From assembly GCA_017984655.1 (NCBI GenBank), contig JAGNZB010000002.1:1-29074 (forward strand): DNA of 29,074 nucleotides, read 5' to 3'. The translations under genes were made by a program, and so were the position numbers. The DNA comes from Candidatus Altimarinota bacterium (GTDB taxonomy: Bacteria; Patescibacteriota; Gracilibacteria; RBG-16-42-10). Positions 8,078 through 16,949 of the stretch are shown piece after piece. How positions within the stretch are numbered: the stretch's first letter is position 1; each line of letters starts with the position of its first letter. The notes under the pieces were generated by a model. It saw only the letters and a list, made by a program, of their open reading frames with translations. It searched no databases and was not told the origin of the DNA.

Positions 8078-10165
8078 ATGGCGGACCTTACGAACCTTCG
8101 TAATATCGGAATTATTGCCCACATTGATGCTGGTAAGACTACCGTATCAGAGCGCATTCTTTTTTATACTGGAAAGACTTACAAAATTGGTGAAGTGCAC
8201 GAAGGTGAAGCGACTATGGACTGGATGGACCAAGAGCGTGAACGTGGTATCACGATTACATCTGCTGCTACTACTTGTAGCTGGACAGACACAATTCACA
8301 ATCAGACAGTGCGAATCAACTTGATCGACACTCCAGGTCACGTAGATTTCACTGTAGAAGTAGAGCGCTCACTGCGTGTACTCGACGGTGGTGTGGCTGT
8401 ATTCGATGGTTCACAAGGTGTTGAGCCACAGTCTGAGACTGTATGGCGCCAAGCTGACAAATACCATGTGCCACGTATCGCTTTCGTCAACAAGATGGAC
8501 AAGACCGGTGGTGACTTCTTCATGACACTCGACTCAATCCACGAGCGTCTCAGTCCTGATGCTGTCGCAGTTCAATACCCAATTGGTAAAGAAGGCGGCT
8601 TCCTCGGTGTTGTCGACTTGATTCAGATGAAGGCTTTCACTTTCAAAGGTGACCATGGCGAAGAGATTGTCGAGATGCCAATCCCAGAAGATATCAAAGC
8701 TGAAGCTGAAAAATTTCATGCTATCTTGGTCGAGAAGGTATCTGAACACGATGATGTTTTGATGGAGAAATTTATGGAGGGTACTCAACCAACAGCTGAG
8801 GAGCTTCGTGCAGCATTGCGTAAGGCAACTATTGCTAGCAAACTCTACCCAGTACTCTGTGGTACAGCACTACAAAACAAAGGTGTACAGCTCGTTCTTG
8901 ATGCTGTAGTCCACTTCTTACCATCTCCACTCGATCTCCCACCAATCAAAGGTATCAATCCTGACACTGAGAAAGAAGAAGAGATCCATGCTACTGACAA
9001 CGAACCATTCCGTGGTTTGGCCTTCAAAATTGCTACTGACCCATTTGTGGGCAAACTAATCTTCTTCCGTGTTTATTCAGGTGTGATGAAGTCTGGTAGT
9101 TATATTCTCAATACCAATACTGGCCGCAAAGAACGTGTCGGTCGTATCGTGCAGATGCATGCCAACAACCGTCAAGAAATCGAAGAGGTACATGCTGGTG
9201 ATATCGCCGCTGCTATCGGTCTCAAAGATACAATCACTGGTCACACTATCTGTGATCCTGATCATCCCTTGACCCTTGAAGCAATCACTTTCCCAGAACC
9301 AGTTATTCAGATCGCCATCGAACCAAAGACCAAAGCTGATCAAGAGAGAATGGGTATCGCCTTGAACCGTCTCGCTGAAGAAGATCCTACTTTCCGTATT
9401 TCAAGTAATGAAGAGACCAACCAGACATTGATCGCTGGTATGGGTGAGCTCCACTTGGACATCATTGTAGATCGTATGAAACGTGAGTTCAAAGTAGAAG
9501 CCAATGTCGGTAAACCACAAGTAGCTTATCGTGAGACTATCCAAAAGACTGTTGAACAAGAAGGTAAATACATCAAACAATCAGGTGGTCGAGGTCAATA
9601 CGGTCACGTATGGCTCAAGATCGAACCAGTAGAACCTGGTGTTGGCTATAGCTTCGAGAGCACTATCAAGGGTGGTATGATCCCACAAGAATTCATCCCG
9701 GCTATTGATAAAGGTATTCGTGAATGTATGAAGACTGGTGTCTTGGCTGGCTTCCCTATGGTTGATGTCAAGGCTGCAGTATTCGACGGTTCTTACCATG
9801 ATGTAGATTCATCTGAAGTAGCCTTCAAAGTTGCTGCCTCAATGGCGTTCAAAGATGGTTGTAAGAAAGCTAGCCCATGTCTACTTGAGCCAATCATGCA
9901 AGTTGAAGTAGTCACTCCAGAAGACTTCATGGGAGATGTGATGGGCAACCTCAACTCTCGTCGTGGTCGAATTGAGTCAATGGAGAATCGCGGTCTCGCC
10001 AAGGTCATCAAGGCGAAGGTGCCACTAGCAAATATGTTCGGTTATGCTACTGATCTTCGCTCAATGAGTCAGGGGCGTGCAGTATACAGCATGGAGTTCT
10101 TCGCTTATGAGAAGGTACCACAAGCTGCAGCTGACCTCGTTATTAAAGAACGAACAGGTGCATAA
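8078..10165 (+). CDS. fusA: Elongation factor G
   Basis: Translocase GTPase that moves tRNA and mRNA after peptide bond formation and, with RRF, splits ribosomes. It has 695 residues, the normal length. The G-domain motifs are all present: AHIDAGKT (14-21), RGITI of switch I (56-60), DTPGH (84-88) and NKMD (138-141). Domains II to V follow in order, including the domain IV loop region GGRGQYGHV and the C-terminal [12 protein letters not shown] block. The ATG is preceded by a run of T (attatttttt) with no Shine-Dalgarno. It is expressed from its own promoter and followed by tuf. Assignment certain. Confidence 0.99.
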   Translation: MADLTNLRNIGIIAHIDAGKTTVSERILFYTGKTYKIGEVHEGEATMDWMDQERERGITITSAATTCSWTDTIHNQTVRINLIDTPGHVDFTVEVERSLRVLDGGVAVFDGSQGVEPQSETVWRQADKYHVPRIAFVNKMDKTGGDFFMTLDSIHERLSPDAVAVQYPIGKEGGFLGVVDLIQMKAFTFKGDHGEEIVEMPIPEDIKAEAEKFHAILVEKVSEHDDVLMEKFMEGTQPTAEELRAALRKATIASKLYPVLCGTALQNKGVQLVLDAVVHFLPSPLDLPPIKGINPDTEKEEEIHATDNEPFRGLAFKIATDPFVGKLIFFRVYSGVMKSGSYILNTNTGRKERVGRIVQMHANNRQEIEEVHAGDIAAAIGLKDTITGHTICDPDHPLTLEAITFPEPVIQIAIEPKTKADQERMGIALNRLAEEDPTFRISSNEETNQTLIAGMGELHLDIIVDRMKREFKVEANVGKPQVAYRETIQKTVEQEGKYIKQSGGRGQYGHVWLKIEPVEPGVGYSFESTIKGGMIPQEFIPAIDKGIRECMKTGVLAGFPMVDVKAAVFDGSYHDVDSSEVAFKVAASMAFKDGCKKASPCLLEPIMQVEVVTPEDFMGDVMGNLNSRRGRIESMENRGLAKVIKAKVPLANMFGYATDLRSMSQGRAVYSMEFFAYEKVPQAAADLVIKERTGA

Positions 10166-10174
10166 AAATCTTGC

Positions 10175-10203
10175 TTTACAAAGAGAGGCTTTTTCGTTAA
10201 AGT
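10175..10203 (+). promoter_or_regulatory. Possible promoter for tuf
   Basis: TTTACA (10175-10180, five of six -35 consensus bases), 17 bases, then TAAAGT (10198-10203, four of six). It lies just after the fusA stop, would start RNA near 10210 and leave a leader of about 70 bases. A separate tuf promoter would fit the need for large amounts of EF-Tu. No clear terminator is seen between fusA and tuf. Confidence 0.5.
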
Positions 10204-10280
10204 CATGTCGCTTTTTTCGAAGCAGATTTCCAAAACTAATTCATCAATCAAGCTAATTTATCATCTAAAACATACTTTTT

Positions 10281-11486
10281 ATGGCAGAAGCTCAAAAATA
10301 TGATCGTAAAAAAGACCACGTAAACGTCGGTACTATTGGTCACGTAGATCATGGAAAAACAACTCTTACAGCTGCTATTGCTGCTGTAAGTTTCGCTCAA
10401 GGTCTCACAACAGTGGCACCAAAAGCTTATAACGATATCGCTAAGGGCGGTACAGTTCGTGATGCAAGTAAGATTGTTACAATCGCTACAGCTCACGTAG
10501 AGTATGAATCAGCGAAGCGTCACTACGCACACGTTGACTGTCCAGGACATGCTGATTATGTCAAAAACATGATCACCGGTGCTGCTCAGATGGATGGTGC
10601 TATCTTGGTAGTATCTGCTGCTGATGGACCAATGCCACAGACTCGTGAGCATATCTTGCTTGCAAGTCAGGTCGGTGTGAAGAACATTGTTGTCTTCTTG
10701 AATAAGATCGACTTGGTTGATGATCCAGAGTTGCTCGATTTGATCGAAGTAGAAATTCGTGATCTTTTGACTAAATACAAGTATCCAGGTGATTCTATCC
10801 CTGTGATTCGTGGTTCAGCAATCAAGGCACTCCAGAATCCTAGTGATGCTGCAGCTGCTAAACCTATCTTGGATCTGCTTACTGCTCTCGATGACTATAT
10901 TCCAGAACCAGTTCGTATTCTCGACAAGCCTTTTGTTATGTCTATTGAGGACGTGTTCTCAATCAAAGGACGTGGAACAGTGGCTACAGGTAGAATCGAG
11001 CAAGGTATCGTCAAGGTAAATGAGGAGGTAGAGATCGTCGGTCTCCGTGATACACGCAAGACTGTTGTTACAGGTGTTGAGATGTTCAAGAAACTTCTTG
11101 ACCAAGGTCAGGCTGGTGATAACGTAGGTCTCTTGCTTCGCGGTATTGAGCGTGAAGATATCGAACGTGGTCAAGTATTGGCTAAGTCAGGTAGTATCAA
11201 GCCTCACACTGAATTCGATGCTGAAGTCTATATCTTGAGCAAAGATGAGGGTGGTCGTCATACTCCTTTCTTCAAGGGATACAAGCCTCAGTTCTATGTC
11301 CGTACTACAGACGTTACTGGTGAGATCGAACTTCCAGAAGGTGTAGAGATGGTTATGCCTGGTGACAATATCAAGATGAAGGTCAAGCTCAGCGTTGCTA
11401 TCGCTATGGAAGAGGGACTTCGTTTCGCAATGCGTGAAGGTGGTAGAACAGTTGGTGCGGGTGTGGTAACTAAGATCACTAAATAA
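10281..11486 (+). CDS. tuf: Elongation factor Tu with divergent switch I
   Basis: GTPase that delivers aminoacyl-tRNA to the ribosome. It has 401 residues in three domains. The P-loop GHVDHGKT (20-27), DCPGH with the catalytic His (86-90) and NKID (141-144) are normal. Switch I is not: where most EF-Tu read APEEKARGITI, this one reads [15 protein letters not shown] (residues 54-68). The Mg-binding Thr is kept (T67) but the Arg-Gly-Ile before it is replaced by Lys-Ile-Val. Domains II and III look ordinary ([38 protein letters not shown]). It ends 18 bases before rpsJ, so it probably leads into the S10 operon. Confidence 0.98.
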   Translation: MAEAQKYDRKKDHVNVGTIGHVDHGKTTLTAAIAAVSFAQGLTTVAPKAYNDIAKGGTVRDASKIVTIATAHVEYESAKRHYAHVDCPGHADYVKNMITGAAQMDGAILVVSAADGPMPQTREHILLASQVGVKNIVVFLNKIDLVDDPELLDLIEVEIRDLLTKYKYPGDSIPVIRGSAIKALQNPSDAAAAKPILDLLTALDDYIPEPVRILDKPFVMSIEDVFSIKGRGTVATGRIEQGIVKVNEEVEIVGLRDTRKTVVTGVEMFKKLLDQGQAGDNVGLLLRGIEREDIERGQVLAKSGSIKPHTEFDAEVYILSKDEGGRHTPFFKGYKPQFYVRTTDVTGEIELPEGVEMVMPGDNIKMKVKLSVAIAMEEGLRFAMREGGRTVGAGVVTKITK

Positions 11487-11504
11487 TTTACGTAGACTAA
11501 TCTT

Positions 11505-11831
11505 ATGGCACAAGCAACCAGTCCAAAAATCCGGATCAAAATCAAAGCTTACGATCATCGTGTTATTGATCAAGCAACCAAGATGATTATCGAGGCTATA
11601 GAAAGAACTGGAGCGCTGATTGCTGGCCCAATTCCTTTGCCTACGAGAATCAGAAAGTTCACCCTTCTTCGCTCTACATTCATTGACAAGAATTCTCGTG
11701 AACAGTTTGAAATTCGTACTCACAAAAGAATTATCGACATTACAGAAAGTACTTCGAAGACCGTTGATGCTCTCAGTAACATCACCCTCCCTGCGGGAGT
11801 AGAAATCGAAGTCAAGATGTTGTCAGCATAG
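11505..11831 (+). CDS. rpsJ: 30S ribosomal protein S10
   Basis: S10 of the small subunit head; in many bacteria it also partners NusB in antitermination. It has 108 residues, close to the usual 102-105. Typical blocks are [31 protein letters not shown] and [12 protein letters not shown]. First gene of the S10 cluster, 18 bases after tuf. The start ATG follows taatctt with no Shine-Dalgarno. Stop TAG lies inside a small palindrome. Confidence 0.98.
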   Translation: MAQATSPKIRIKIKAYDHRVIDQATKMIIEAIERTGALIAGPIPLPTRIRKFTLLRSTFIDKNSREQFEIRTHKRIIDITESTSKTVDALSNITLPAGVEIEVKMLSA

Positions 11832-11843
11832 AAGTTCTTCTAT
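11828..11843 (+). repeat. Palindrome across the rpsJ stop
   Basis: ATAGAAG and CTTCTAT flank TT, a 16-base perfect palindrome overlapping the TAG stop of rpsJ. In RNA it could form a 6-base-pair hairpin with a GUUC loop. There is no T-run, so it is more likely an mRNA processing or stability element than a terminator, or chance. Confidence 0.35.
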
Positions 11844-11871
11844 CGCTCAATTAACCGCTCTCTATTCATAT

Positions 11872-12456
11872 ATGAAAGGTATTTTAGGCAAAAAAATTGG
11901 CATGGCACAAATTGCGGATGAGAAAGGCTTGTTGACTGGAGTGACTCTAGTAGAGATCACTCCCAACACAGTCTTACAAATCAAACAGCTAGCAGAGGCA
12001 GGGAAGAGTTCCCTAGTCCTCGCTACTGGTGACCGCAACAAACAAAAGAAGAACGTTTACCAAAACTTCGCTTTTATTCGTGAGATCTCATTTGATTCAG
12101 TAGAAAATGTTGCAGTTCAAGGCAAATTAGGTCTTGAGCTGTTTCAAGTTGGTGAAAAGGTTCATATCACTGGTGTTTCCAAAGGAAAAGGTTTTCAGGG
12201 TGTTATGAAGCGTCACAATTTTGCTGGTAACCCTGACTCACATGGTCATGAAGATCATCGTGAACCAGGAGGCTTCGGTGGTCGTACTTGGCCAGGTCGT
12301 GTGGCAAAGGGTAGAAAACTCCCTGGTCACATGGGTCTCGACCAAGTAACTGTCAAAAATCGATCAATTCTCGCAATTGATCCTGAAATGATGATAGTAG
12401 CGATCAAAGGTCCATTACCCGGAGGTATCAACAGTTTTGTTAAGATTTGGCAATAA
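11872..12456 (+). CDS. rplC: 50S ribosomal protein L3
   Basis: L3, an early assembly protein that reaches toward the peptidyl transferase centre. It has 194 residues, slightly short of the usual 205-210. It begins MKGILGKKIGMAQIAD and has the central KGKGFQGVMKRHNF motif. The tip of the extended loop reads FGGRTWPGRVAKGRKLPGHM, differing from the commoner GASASPSRVFKGKRMAGHMG while keeping the basic character and spacing. Gap of 40 bases after rpsJ. Assignment certain. Confidence 0.98.
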   Translation: MKGILGKKIGMAQIADEKGLLTGVTLVEITPNTVLQIKQLAEAGKSSLVLATGDRNKQKKNVYQNFAFIREISFDSVENVAVQGKLGLELFQVGEKVHITGVSKGKGFQGVMKRHNFAGNPDSHGHEDHREPGGFGGRTWPGRVAKGRKLPGHMGLDQVTVKNRSILAIDPEMMIVAIKGPLPGGINSFVKIWQ

Positions 12457-12471
12457 TATTGGCTTATATAT

Positions 12472-13302
12472 ATGATCAAAATCCCTGTTTACAATCCTGA
12501 AGGAAAAAAGCTCGAAGAAATTGCTTTATCTTCAAACATCTACGGTCTCAAGGTTCAACCAACGCTCCTCCACTTAGTTACCACGATCTTTCTTGGTAAC
12601 CAACGCAAAGGTACTGCCAAGGTAAAGACTCGTGCAGAGCGTCGTGGTGGTGGAAAGAAACCTTTCAAACAGAAAGGTACTAGTAGTGCCCGAGCTGGTA
12701 CTACACGCAGTCCTATCTGGCGCAAAGGTGGTCGTGTCTTCGGTCCTACTGGAGAACAAAACTACCATCGTGAGCTACCAAGAAAAGTGCGCATCAAGAG
12801 CTTGTTGATGAGTTTGTCAGCAAAGGCTCAGAAGGGCGCAATCTGGGGTATGAGTGAATTGGCTCCAAAAGAGATTAGTACCAAAGCATTGGCAAAGACA
12901 TTCAGTAATTTGCCAACAACTCGTTCTATCCTTTTGGTTGTCGATGGCAAGAATGCAAAGTTGTCTTTGTCTACTCGCAATCTCCCTAATGTCACCGTTC
13001 GTCTCTACAACAACATCAACGTCCTCGATGTTCTCAACCATGACACTATCCTCGTTCTCAAGGCAGCAGTGCCAATGATCGAAGAGAAGTGGGGTGGGAT
13101 AAGCTTCAAGGGTGTGATGTCTGATGAGGATCTCGCAGCTACACTTGCAGGAACACCAATTGCCAAGAAGCCAAGGGCAGAAAAAGTAGCAAAAGCAGCT
13201 ACCTCAAAGAAACCAGCAGCTAAGAAAACCGTATCAAAAGCAGCAAAGACAGCTACCAAGGCTGCACCAAAGGCAAAAGTAGCTAAGAAACCTAAAGCAT
13301 AA
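12472..13302 (+). CDS. rplD: 50S ribosomal protein L4 with Ala/Lys-rich C-terminal tail
   Basis: L4 lines the peptide exit tunnel. It has 276 residues against about 205 in most bacteria. The core is normal: the tunnel loop spans roughly residues 45-93 (KTRAERRGGGKKPFKQKGTS, GGRVFGPTG), followed by the globular domain. Residues 228-276 are an added tail of Ala, Lys, Thr and Pro repeats (KKPAAKKT, KAAPKAKVAKKPKA) resembling histone H1 tails. The tail is likely disordered and rRNA-contacting. Whether this L4 represses its own operon as in E. coli cannot be told. The stop is two bases before the rplW ATG. Confidence 0.98.
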   Translation: MIKIPVYNPEGKKLEEIALSSNIYGLKVQPTLLHLVTTIFLGNQRKGTAKVKTRAERRGGGKKPFKQKGTSSARAGTTRSPIWRKGGRVFGPTGEQNYHRELPRKVRIKSLLMSLSAKAQKGAIWGMSELAPKEISTKALAKTFSNLPTTRSILLVVDGKNAKLSLSTRNLPNVTVRLYNNINVLDVLNHDTILVLKAAVPMIEEKWGGISFKGVMSDEDLAATLAGTPIAKKPRAEKVAKAATSKKPAAKKTVSKAAKTATKAAPKAKVAKKPKA

Positions 13303-13304
13303 AT

Positions 13305-13592
13305 ATGACCAACCTTTATACTGTCATCAAAAAACCAGTTATTAGTGAAAAAAGCGTATCTAATACTGCTGACAACCACTATGTATTCTACGTCGACAAG
13401 GCAGCCAACAAGATTACTGTCATGCAAGCAATGCGTGAGATCTACGGTATCAGTCCTATCAGTGTCAAGATGATCAACCTTCCACGCAAAGTCAGTGGCC
13501 GTGGCCGTGTCAAAAGATTGATGAAGAGAAAAGCAATCGTCGTCCTCAACAAGAACGACAAGCTCGACATCACCAAGATGAAATTCCTATAG
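13305..13592 (+). CDS. rplW: 50S ribosomal protein L23
   Basis: L23 sits at the tunnel exit and docks trigger factor and SRP. It has 95 residues, the normal length. It starts MTNLYTVIKKPVISEKS and keeps the hallmark AANKITVMQAMREIYGI; the end carries GRGRVKRLMKRKAIVVL. The ATG follows the rplD stop by two bases, implying coupled translation. Confidence 0.98.
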   Translation: MTNLYTVIKKPVISEKSVSNTADNHYVFYVDKAANKITVMQAMREIYGISPISVKMINLPRKVSGRGRVKRLMKRKAIVVLNKNDKLDITKMKFL

Positions 13593-13619
13593 ATCGACTA
13601 AACGTTTAACTACCATTTT

Positions 13620-14465
13620 GTGTCAATACTTATTTTCAAACCTACAACTCCCGGCCGCCGTCATGGCAACAAAGAGGATACAACTGTTTTGACTAAAGGG
13701 GCTCGTCCTCAGAAGAATCTCACAGCCCGCCTCAAGGAAAATGCTGGTCGCAACAATCAAGGCCGCATCACAACACGTCATCGTGGTAGTGGAGCACATC
13801 GCCGCATGTATCGCATTGTCGATTTCAAAGGCAAGATGGATGTACCTGGTGTCGTCAAGACTATCGAGTACGATCCAAATCGTAATGTCCGTATCGCTCT
13901 CGTAAACTTCCGTGATGGTGACAAACGCTATATTTTGTTACCAAACAAAGTACAGGTAGGTTTTGAAATCATCACAGCTGAAAAAGCTACCATCCAACCT
14001 GGAAACCGCGTAATGCTCAAGAATATTCCAGAAGGTATTGATATCTTCAATATTGAAATCAACCCTGGTCGTGGTGGTAAGATGGTTCGTACTGCTGGTA
14101 GCAGTGCCAACTTGATGTCACTCGAAGGTGAATATGCTCAAGTCAAGATGCCATCTGGTGAGATTCGTCTCTTCCATAAGGACTGTATGGCTACTATCGG
14201 AACTTTGAGCAACGCTGAATTTACTAATCTTCGTATTGGTAAAGCTGGTCGCAATCGTTGGAAGGGTATCAGACCTACTGTTCGTGGTAAGGCAATGAAT
14301 CCAAATGACCATCCACACGGAGGAGGTGAAGGTCGCAACTCAATCGGTCTTCCATATCCTAAGACACCTTGGGGTAAACCTGCTATGGGTTGGAAAACTC
14401 GCAAGAACAAACGTTCAAACCGTTGGATCTTGAGAGACTCACATGGCCTTGCTAAAAATAAGTAA
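13620..14465 (+). CDS. rplB: 50S ribosomal protein L2
   Basis: L2 is required for subunit joining and peptidyl transferase centre assembly. It has 281 residues. The start is GTG at 13620, the only start that restores the family N-terminus (FKPTTPGRRH); GTG is rare among the genes here. Conserved blocks are RHRGSGAHRRMYRIVDF, RDGDKRYILLP and MNPNDHPHGGGEGRN; H231 matches the functionally important E. coli His229. It follows rplW by 27 bases and precedes rpsS by 6. Confidence 0.98.
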   Translation: MSILIFKPTTPGRRHGNKEDTTVLTKGARPQKNLTARLKENAGRNNQGRITTRHRGSGAHRRMYRIVDFKGKMDVPGVVKTIEYDPNRNVRIALVNFRDGDKRYILLPNKVQVGFEIITAEKATIQPGNRVMLKNIPEGIDIFNIEINPGRGGKMVRTAGSSANLMSLEGEYAQVKMPSGEIRLFHKDCMATIGTLSNAEFTNLRIGKAGRNRWKGIRPTVRGKAMNPNDHPHGGGEGRNSIGLPYPKTPWGKPAMGWKTRKNKRSNRWILRDSHGLAKNK

Positions 14466-14471
14466 AACTCT

Positions 14472-14756
14472 ATGTCTCGAAGTACTAAAAAAGGTCCATA
14501 TATCGATCCAAAACTGCTGAAGAAGATTCAAGCGATCAATACGTCAGGTGAAAAGAAACTGATCAAAACTTGGTCTCGCGCGTCTACTATCCATCCAGAT
14601 ATGGTCGGTCACACAATTGCTGTTCACAATGGCAAAACACACACTCCCGTATTCGTTACTGAAAATATGGTAGGTCACAAGTTGGGAGAATTTGCTCCTA
14701 CTCGTACATTCCGCAAACACGGTGGCAAAATCGCAAGTACTGCTCCTGCAGCTTAA
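14472..14756 (+). CDS. rpsS: 30S ribosomal protein S19
   Basis: S19 of the small subunit head, pairing with S13. It has 94 residues. The N-terminus [18 protein letters not shown] and the block [20 protein letters not shown] are diagnostic. A short Ala-rich end (STAPAA) replaces the usual basic tip. ATG six bases after the rplB stop, with no Shine-Dalgarno (aactct). Confidence 0.98.
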   Translation: MSRSTKKGPYIDPKLLKKIQAINTSGEKKLIKTWSRASTIHPDMVGHTIAVHNGKTHTPVFVTENMVGHKLGEFAPTRTFRKHGGKIASTAPAA

Positions 14757-14767
14757 ATCTCTATTTT

Positions 14768-15097
14768 ATGAAGGCCTACTCTAGATACATCCGCATCTCT
14801 CCATTCAAGCTACTAGTGGTTGCTGGTATGGTTTCCAACCAAGATCTCAACTATTCACTCAATGTACTCAAGTACCTACCAAAGAAAGGTGCTCGTATGC
14901 TGTACAAGATCGTGAAGTCTGCTGCTAGTAATGCTGAAAATAATTTCAAGATTGCCACCAAAGATCTCAAAATCGCTCGAATCGTGGTCAACAAAGGACC
15001 AGTACTCAAACGCGGTCTACCAGTATCACGCGGTCGTTGGCATCCCCTCCTCAAGAGAACATCCTATGTTTCTGTTGAGTTAGCAATGAAAGAATAA
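14768..15097 (+). CDS. rplV: 50S ribosomal protein L22
   Basis: L22, whose long hairpin lines the exit tunnel. It has 109 residues. Signature parts are RISPFKLLVVAGMV at the N-terminus, AASNAENNF in the middle and the beta-hairpin region LKRGLPVSRGRWHPLLKRTS, which is the macrolide-relevant loop. No deletion is seen in it. Eleven bases after rpsS. Confidence 0.98.
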   Translation: MKAYSRYIRISPFKLLVVAGMVSNQDLNYSLNVLKYLPKKGARMLYKIVKSAASNAENNFKIATKDLKIARIVVNKGPVLKRGLPVSRGRWHPLLKRTSYVSVELAMKE

Positions 15098-15110
15098 CCT
15101 TACGATTTTT

Positions 15111-15842
15111 ATGGGACAGAAAGTTCATCCATTCGCATTCCGATTGCCAATTATCCGTAATTGGACCTCAAACTGGTTCGCCAACCGCAAATCAGATTAT
15201 GAGAAACATGTACAAGAAGACATTAAACTTCGTAAATACATCAAGACTAAGATGCCAGATGCTGGTATTGCTTCTGTTGATATCCAACGCGACAATCAAG
15301 CTATCGTTGTAATCATCCGTACAGCTAAGCCAGGTATCATCATCGGTAAGAGCGGTGCTAGTATCGATACTCTGCGTGAGCAACTCCGCAAGTTGATGAA
15401 CTGTCCAGTAGACGTCAAGGTATTTGAAGTGCGCAAGGTCAATATCAATGCCGCACTAGTGGCTCAGAAGGTAGGCAACCAAATCGAACGTCGTGTCGCT
15501 TATCGTCGTGCTATCAAAGGCGCTATTCAGGAAGCTATGCAAGATGGAGCACTCGGAATCAAAGTCAATATTGGTGGACGTCTCAATGGTTCTGATATTG
15601 CTCGTCGTGAAAATTACAAAGAGGGCAATATTCCATTGCACACACTCCGTGCAGACATCGACTATGCTGTCTACCATGCACAAACTACCTTTGGTATCAT
15701 CGGTATCAAGGTATGGATTTACAAAGGACTAGTATTTGACGGTCAGTTATCACAAGATCACGATCAAGAGGTCAAGGGTGGTCTCGGTGCAAGCAAGAAA
15801 GCTGACATGACCCCCAACAATGCTGATACGTTAGCGGCATAA
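15111..15842 (+). CDS. rpsC: 30S ribosomal protein S3
   Basis: S3 at the mRNA entry channel. It has 243 residues. The N-terminal KH domain has its GXXG loop in GIIIGKSG (75-82); the C-terminal domain holds GVKVWIYKG-like GIKVWIYKGLVF. The start MGQKVHPFAFRLPIIRNW is normal. The last 25 or so residues (from about DQEVKGG) are a low-complexity tail. It ends 64 bases before rplP, an unusually wide gap for this cluster that holds a promoter. Confidence 0.98.
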   Translation: MGQKVHPFAFRLPIIRNWTSNWFANRKSDYEKHVQEDIKLRKYIKTKMPDAGIASVDIQRDNQAIVVIIRTAKPGIIIGKSGASIDTLREQLRKLMNCPVDVKVFEVRKVNINAALVAQKVGNQIERRVAYRRAIKGAIQEAMQDGALGIKVNIGGRLNGSDIARRENYKEGNIPLHTLRADIDYAVYHAQTTFGIIGIKVWIYKGLVFDGQLSQDHDQEVKGGLGASKKADMTPNNADTLAA

Positions 15843-15850
15843 AGAAAGAA

Positions 15851-15878
15851 TTGACTAACGAAAAAATTTACTTATAAT
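15851..15878 (+). promoter_or_regulatory. Strong internal promoter before rplP
   Basis: TTGACT (15851-15856, five of six) and a perfect TATAAT (15873-15878) are separated by 16 bases. RNA would start near 15885, about 22 bases before the rplP ATG. It is the best promoter match in the window. The site is between genes that normally share one transcript, so it would add expression of rplP and everything downstream. Confidence 0.8.
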
Positions 15879-15884
15879 GACTGG

Positions 15885-15897
15885 GCTTTAGGCCCTA
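15885..15897 (+). repeat. Small GC hairpin in the rplP leader
   Basis: GGGC and GCCC surround TTTAG at the predicted RNA 5' end, a 4-base-pair GC stem. It is not followed by a T-run. It may stabilise the 5' end of the internal transcript; weak evidence. Confidence 0.25.
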
Positions 15898-15906
15898 CCC
15901 TACTAT

Positions 15907-16314
15907 ATGTTACAGCCAAAACGAACCACATACCGCAAATGGCACAAGGATACTCTTGCTGGCAAAGCCACCAATGGTACTCGCTTGGCATTCGGCAAAT
16001 ACGGCCTCAAAACACTGACACGAGGACGAATTACCTCACGCCAAATCGAAGCAGCGCGTCAAGCAATGACTCGTGCTGTCAAACGTGGTGGTAAAATCTG
16101 GACACGAATCTTCCCACACAAGCCATTTACTCAGAAAGCATTGGAAGTACCAATGGGTTCAGGTAAAGGTAATGTAGAATTCTATGCAGCCATCGTCAAA
16201 CCTGGACATATCTTGTTTGAAATCGATGGTGTCACTGAAGAGCTGGCTCATGAAGCCTTCACATTGGCTGGCCACAAATTGCCAATCAAGTTTAAAATTG
16301 TTGAACACTCTTAA
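15907..16314 (+). CDS. rplP: 50S ribosomal protein L16
   Basis: L16 near the A-site tRNA elbow and the peptidyl transferase centre. It has 135 residues, normal. It starts [15 protein letters not shown] and contains the typical [35 protein letters not shown] and [11 protein letters not shown]. It is the first gene behind the internal promoter and is followed by rpmC after 5 bases. Confidence 0.98.
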   Translation: MLQPKRTTYRKWHKDTLAGKATNGTRLAFGKYGLKTLTRGRITSRQIEAARQAMTRAVKRGGKIWTRIFPHKPFTQKALEVPMGSGKGNVEFYAAIVKPGHILFEIDGVTEELAHEAFTLAGHKLPIKFKIVEHS

Positions 16315-16319
16315 TTTCT

Positions 16320-16571
16320 ATGACTTACACAACAGCTGAGCTCCAAGCTCTATCCATCGCCGAGCTCGCCAAAGAAGCTCATAAGTCCAAGCAGGAGGTA
16401 TTCCGTCTGGCACTTTTGATCCGTACTGGCTCTGAAAAGAACACTAGCCTTCTCCGTGGTGCTCGCAAGTATGTAGCACGACTAGAAGGAGCTATTACTG
16501 CAAAGAAAGCAGCAGAACTCAACGTATCTGTTCAATCAAAAAAACCAGTTAACTCAAAAAAATCTGTATGA
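16320..16571 (+). CDS. rpmC: 50S ribosomal protein L29
   Basis: L29, a small two-helix protein at the tunnel exit. It has 83 residues, longer than the common 63-70 because of a Lys/Ser-rich C-terminal end (SKKPVNSKKSV). The helical core has ELAKEAHKSKQEVFRLAL and LRGARKYVARLEGAI. It is the only complete gene here that stops with TGA, and that stop overlaps the rpsQ start (ATGA), so translation is coupled. Confidence 0.93.
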   Translation: MTYTTAELQALSIAELAKEAHKSKQEVFRLALLIRTGSEKNTSLLRGARKYVARLEGAITAKKAAELNVSVQSKKPVNSKKSV

Positions 16572-16927
16572 GATTCAAATCAGGTGTCGTGATCGGCACA
16601 AAAATGGCGAAGACTGTCACTGTTGAGGTAGCTCGACTCAAGGCCCACCCTAAGTACAAGAAACAATATCGTGTTGTCAGCAAATTCTATGCTCACAATG
16701 AAGATGCTGCTATCAAGGTAGGTGACACAGTCATTATTATGGAAACTCGACCAATGAGTAAGCTCAAGCGTTGGGTGGTGATCACTGATGAACAGAAGAA
16801 AGCATACGCAGCACAAAACCTTGATCAAGATGATGAGGTTCATGCACCAATCAAGAAACAACCATTCACACTAGAATACAAAAAGAGAGTAAAAAAAGCG
16901 AAAGCTGCTGAAGAAGCGACTTCATAA
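16568..16927 (+). CDS. rpsQ: 30S ribosomal protein S17 with C-terminal extension
   Basis: S17, a primary 16S rRNA 5'-domain binder with an OB fold. The core covers residues 1 to about 74 (GVVIGTKMAKTVTVEV, HPKYKKQYRVVSKFYAHNE, GDTVIIMETRPMSKLKRWVV). The protein has 119 residues instead of about 85; residues 75-119 are a charged, probably extended tail ending in Lys/Ala/Glu. The ATG overlaps the rpmC stop by four bases. Confidence 0.97.
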   Translation: MRFKSGVVIGTKMAKTVTVEVARLKAHPKYKKQYRVVSKFYAHNEDAAIKVGDTVIIMETRPMSKLKRWVVITDEQKKAYAAQNLDQDDEVHAPIKKQPFTLEYKKRVKKAKAAEEATS

Positions 16928-16949
16928 TTTTTTGCCCTAATCCTATTAT

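Noticed and set aside
8034..8324. Plus-strand frame overlapping the fusA leader and 5' end
   Set aside because: Out of frame with the certain EF-G gene and of random composition.
10166..10200. Terminator between fusA and tuf
   Set aside because: Only a 4-base-pair AAAG/CTTT stem is possible before the T-run; the same bases fit a promoter better.
11187..11723. Long open frame on the minus strand opposite tuf and rpsJ
   Set aside because: It mirrors highly conserved genes in codon-biased sequence, has no family features and is Ser/Thr/Cys-rich shadow translation.
13005..13427. Minus-strand frame of 140 residues opposite rplD and rplW
   Set aside because: Its Ala/Val/Phe-rich part is only the complement of the Lys/Ala tail of L4.
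16560..16600. TGA as a glycine codon, as in Gracilibacteria and Absconditabacteria
   Set aside because: No conserved gene here has an internal TGA, and the only terminal TGA overlaps the rpsQ start in normal coupling fashion.
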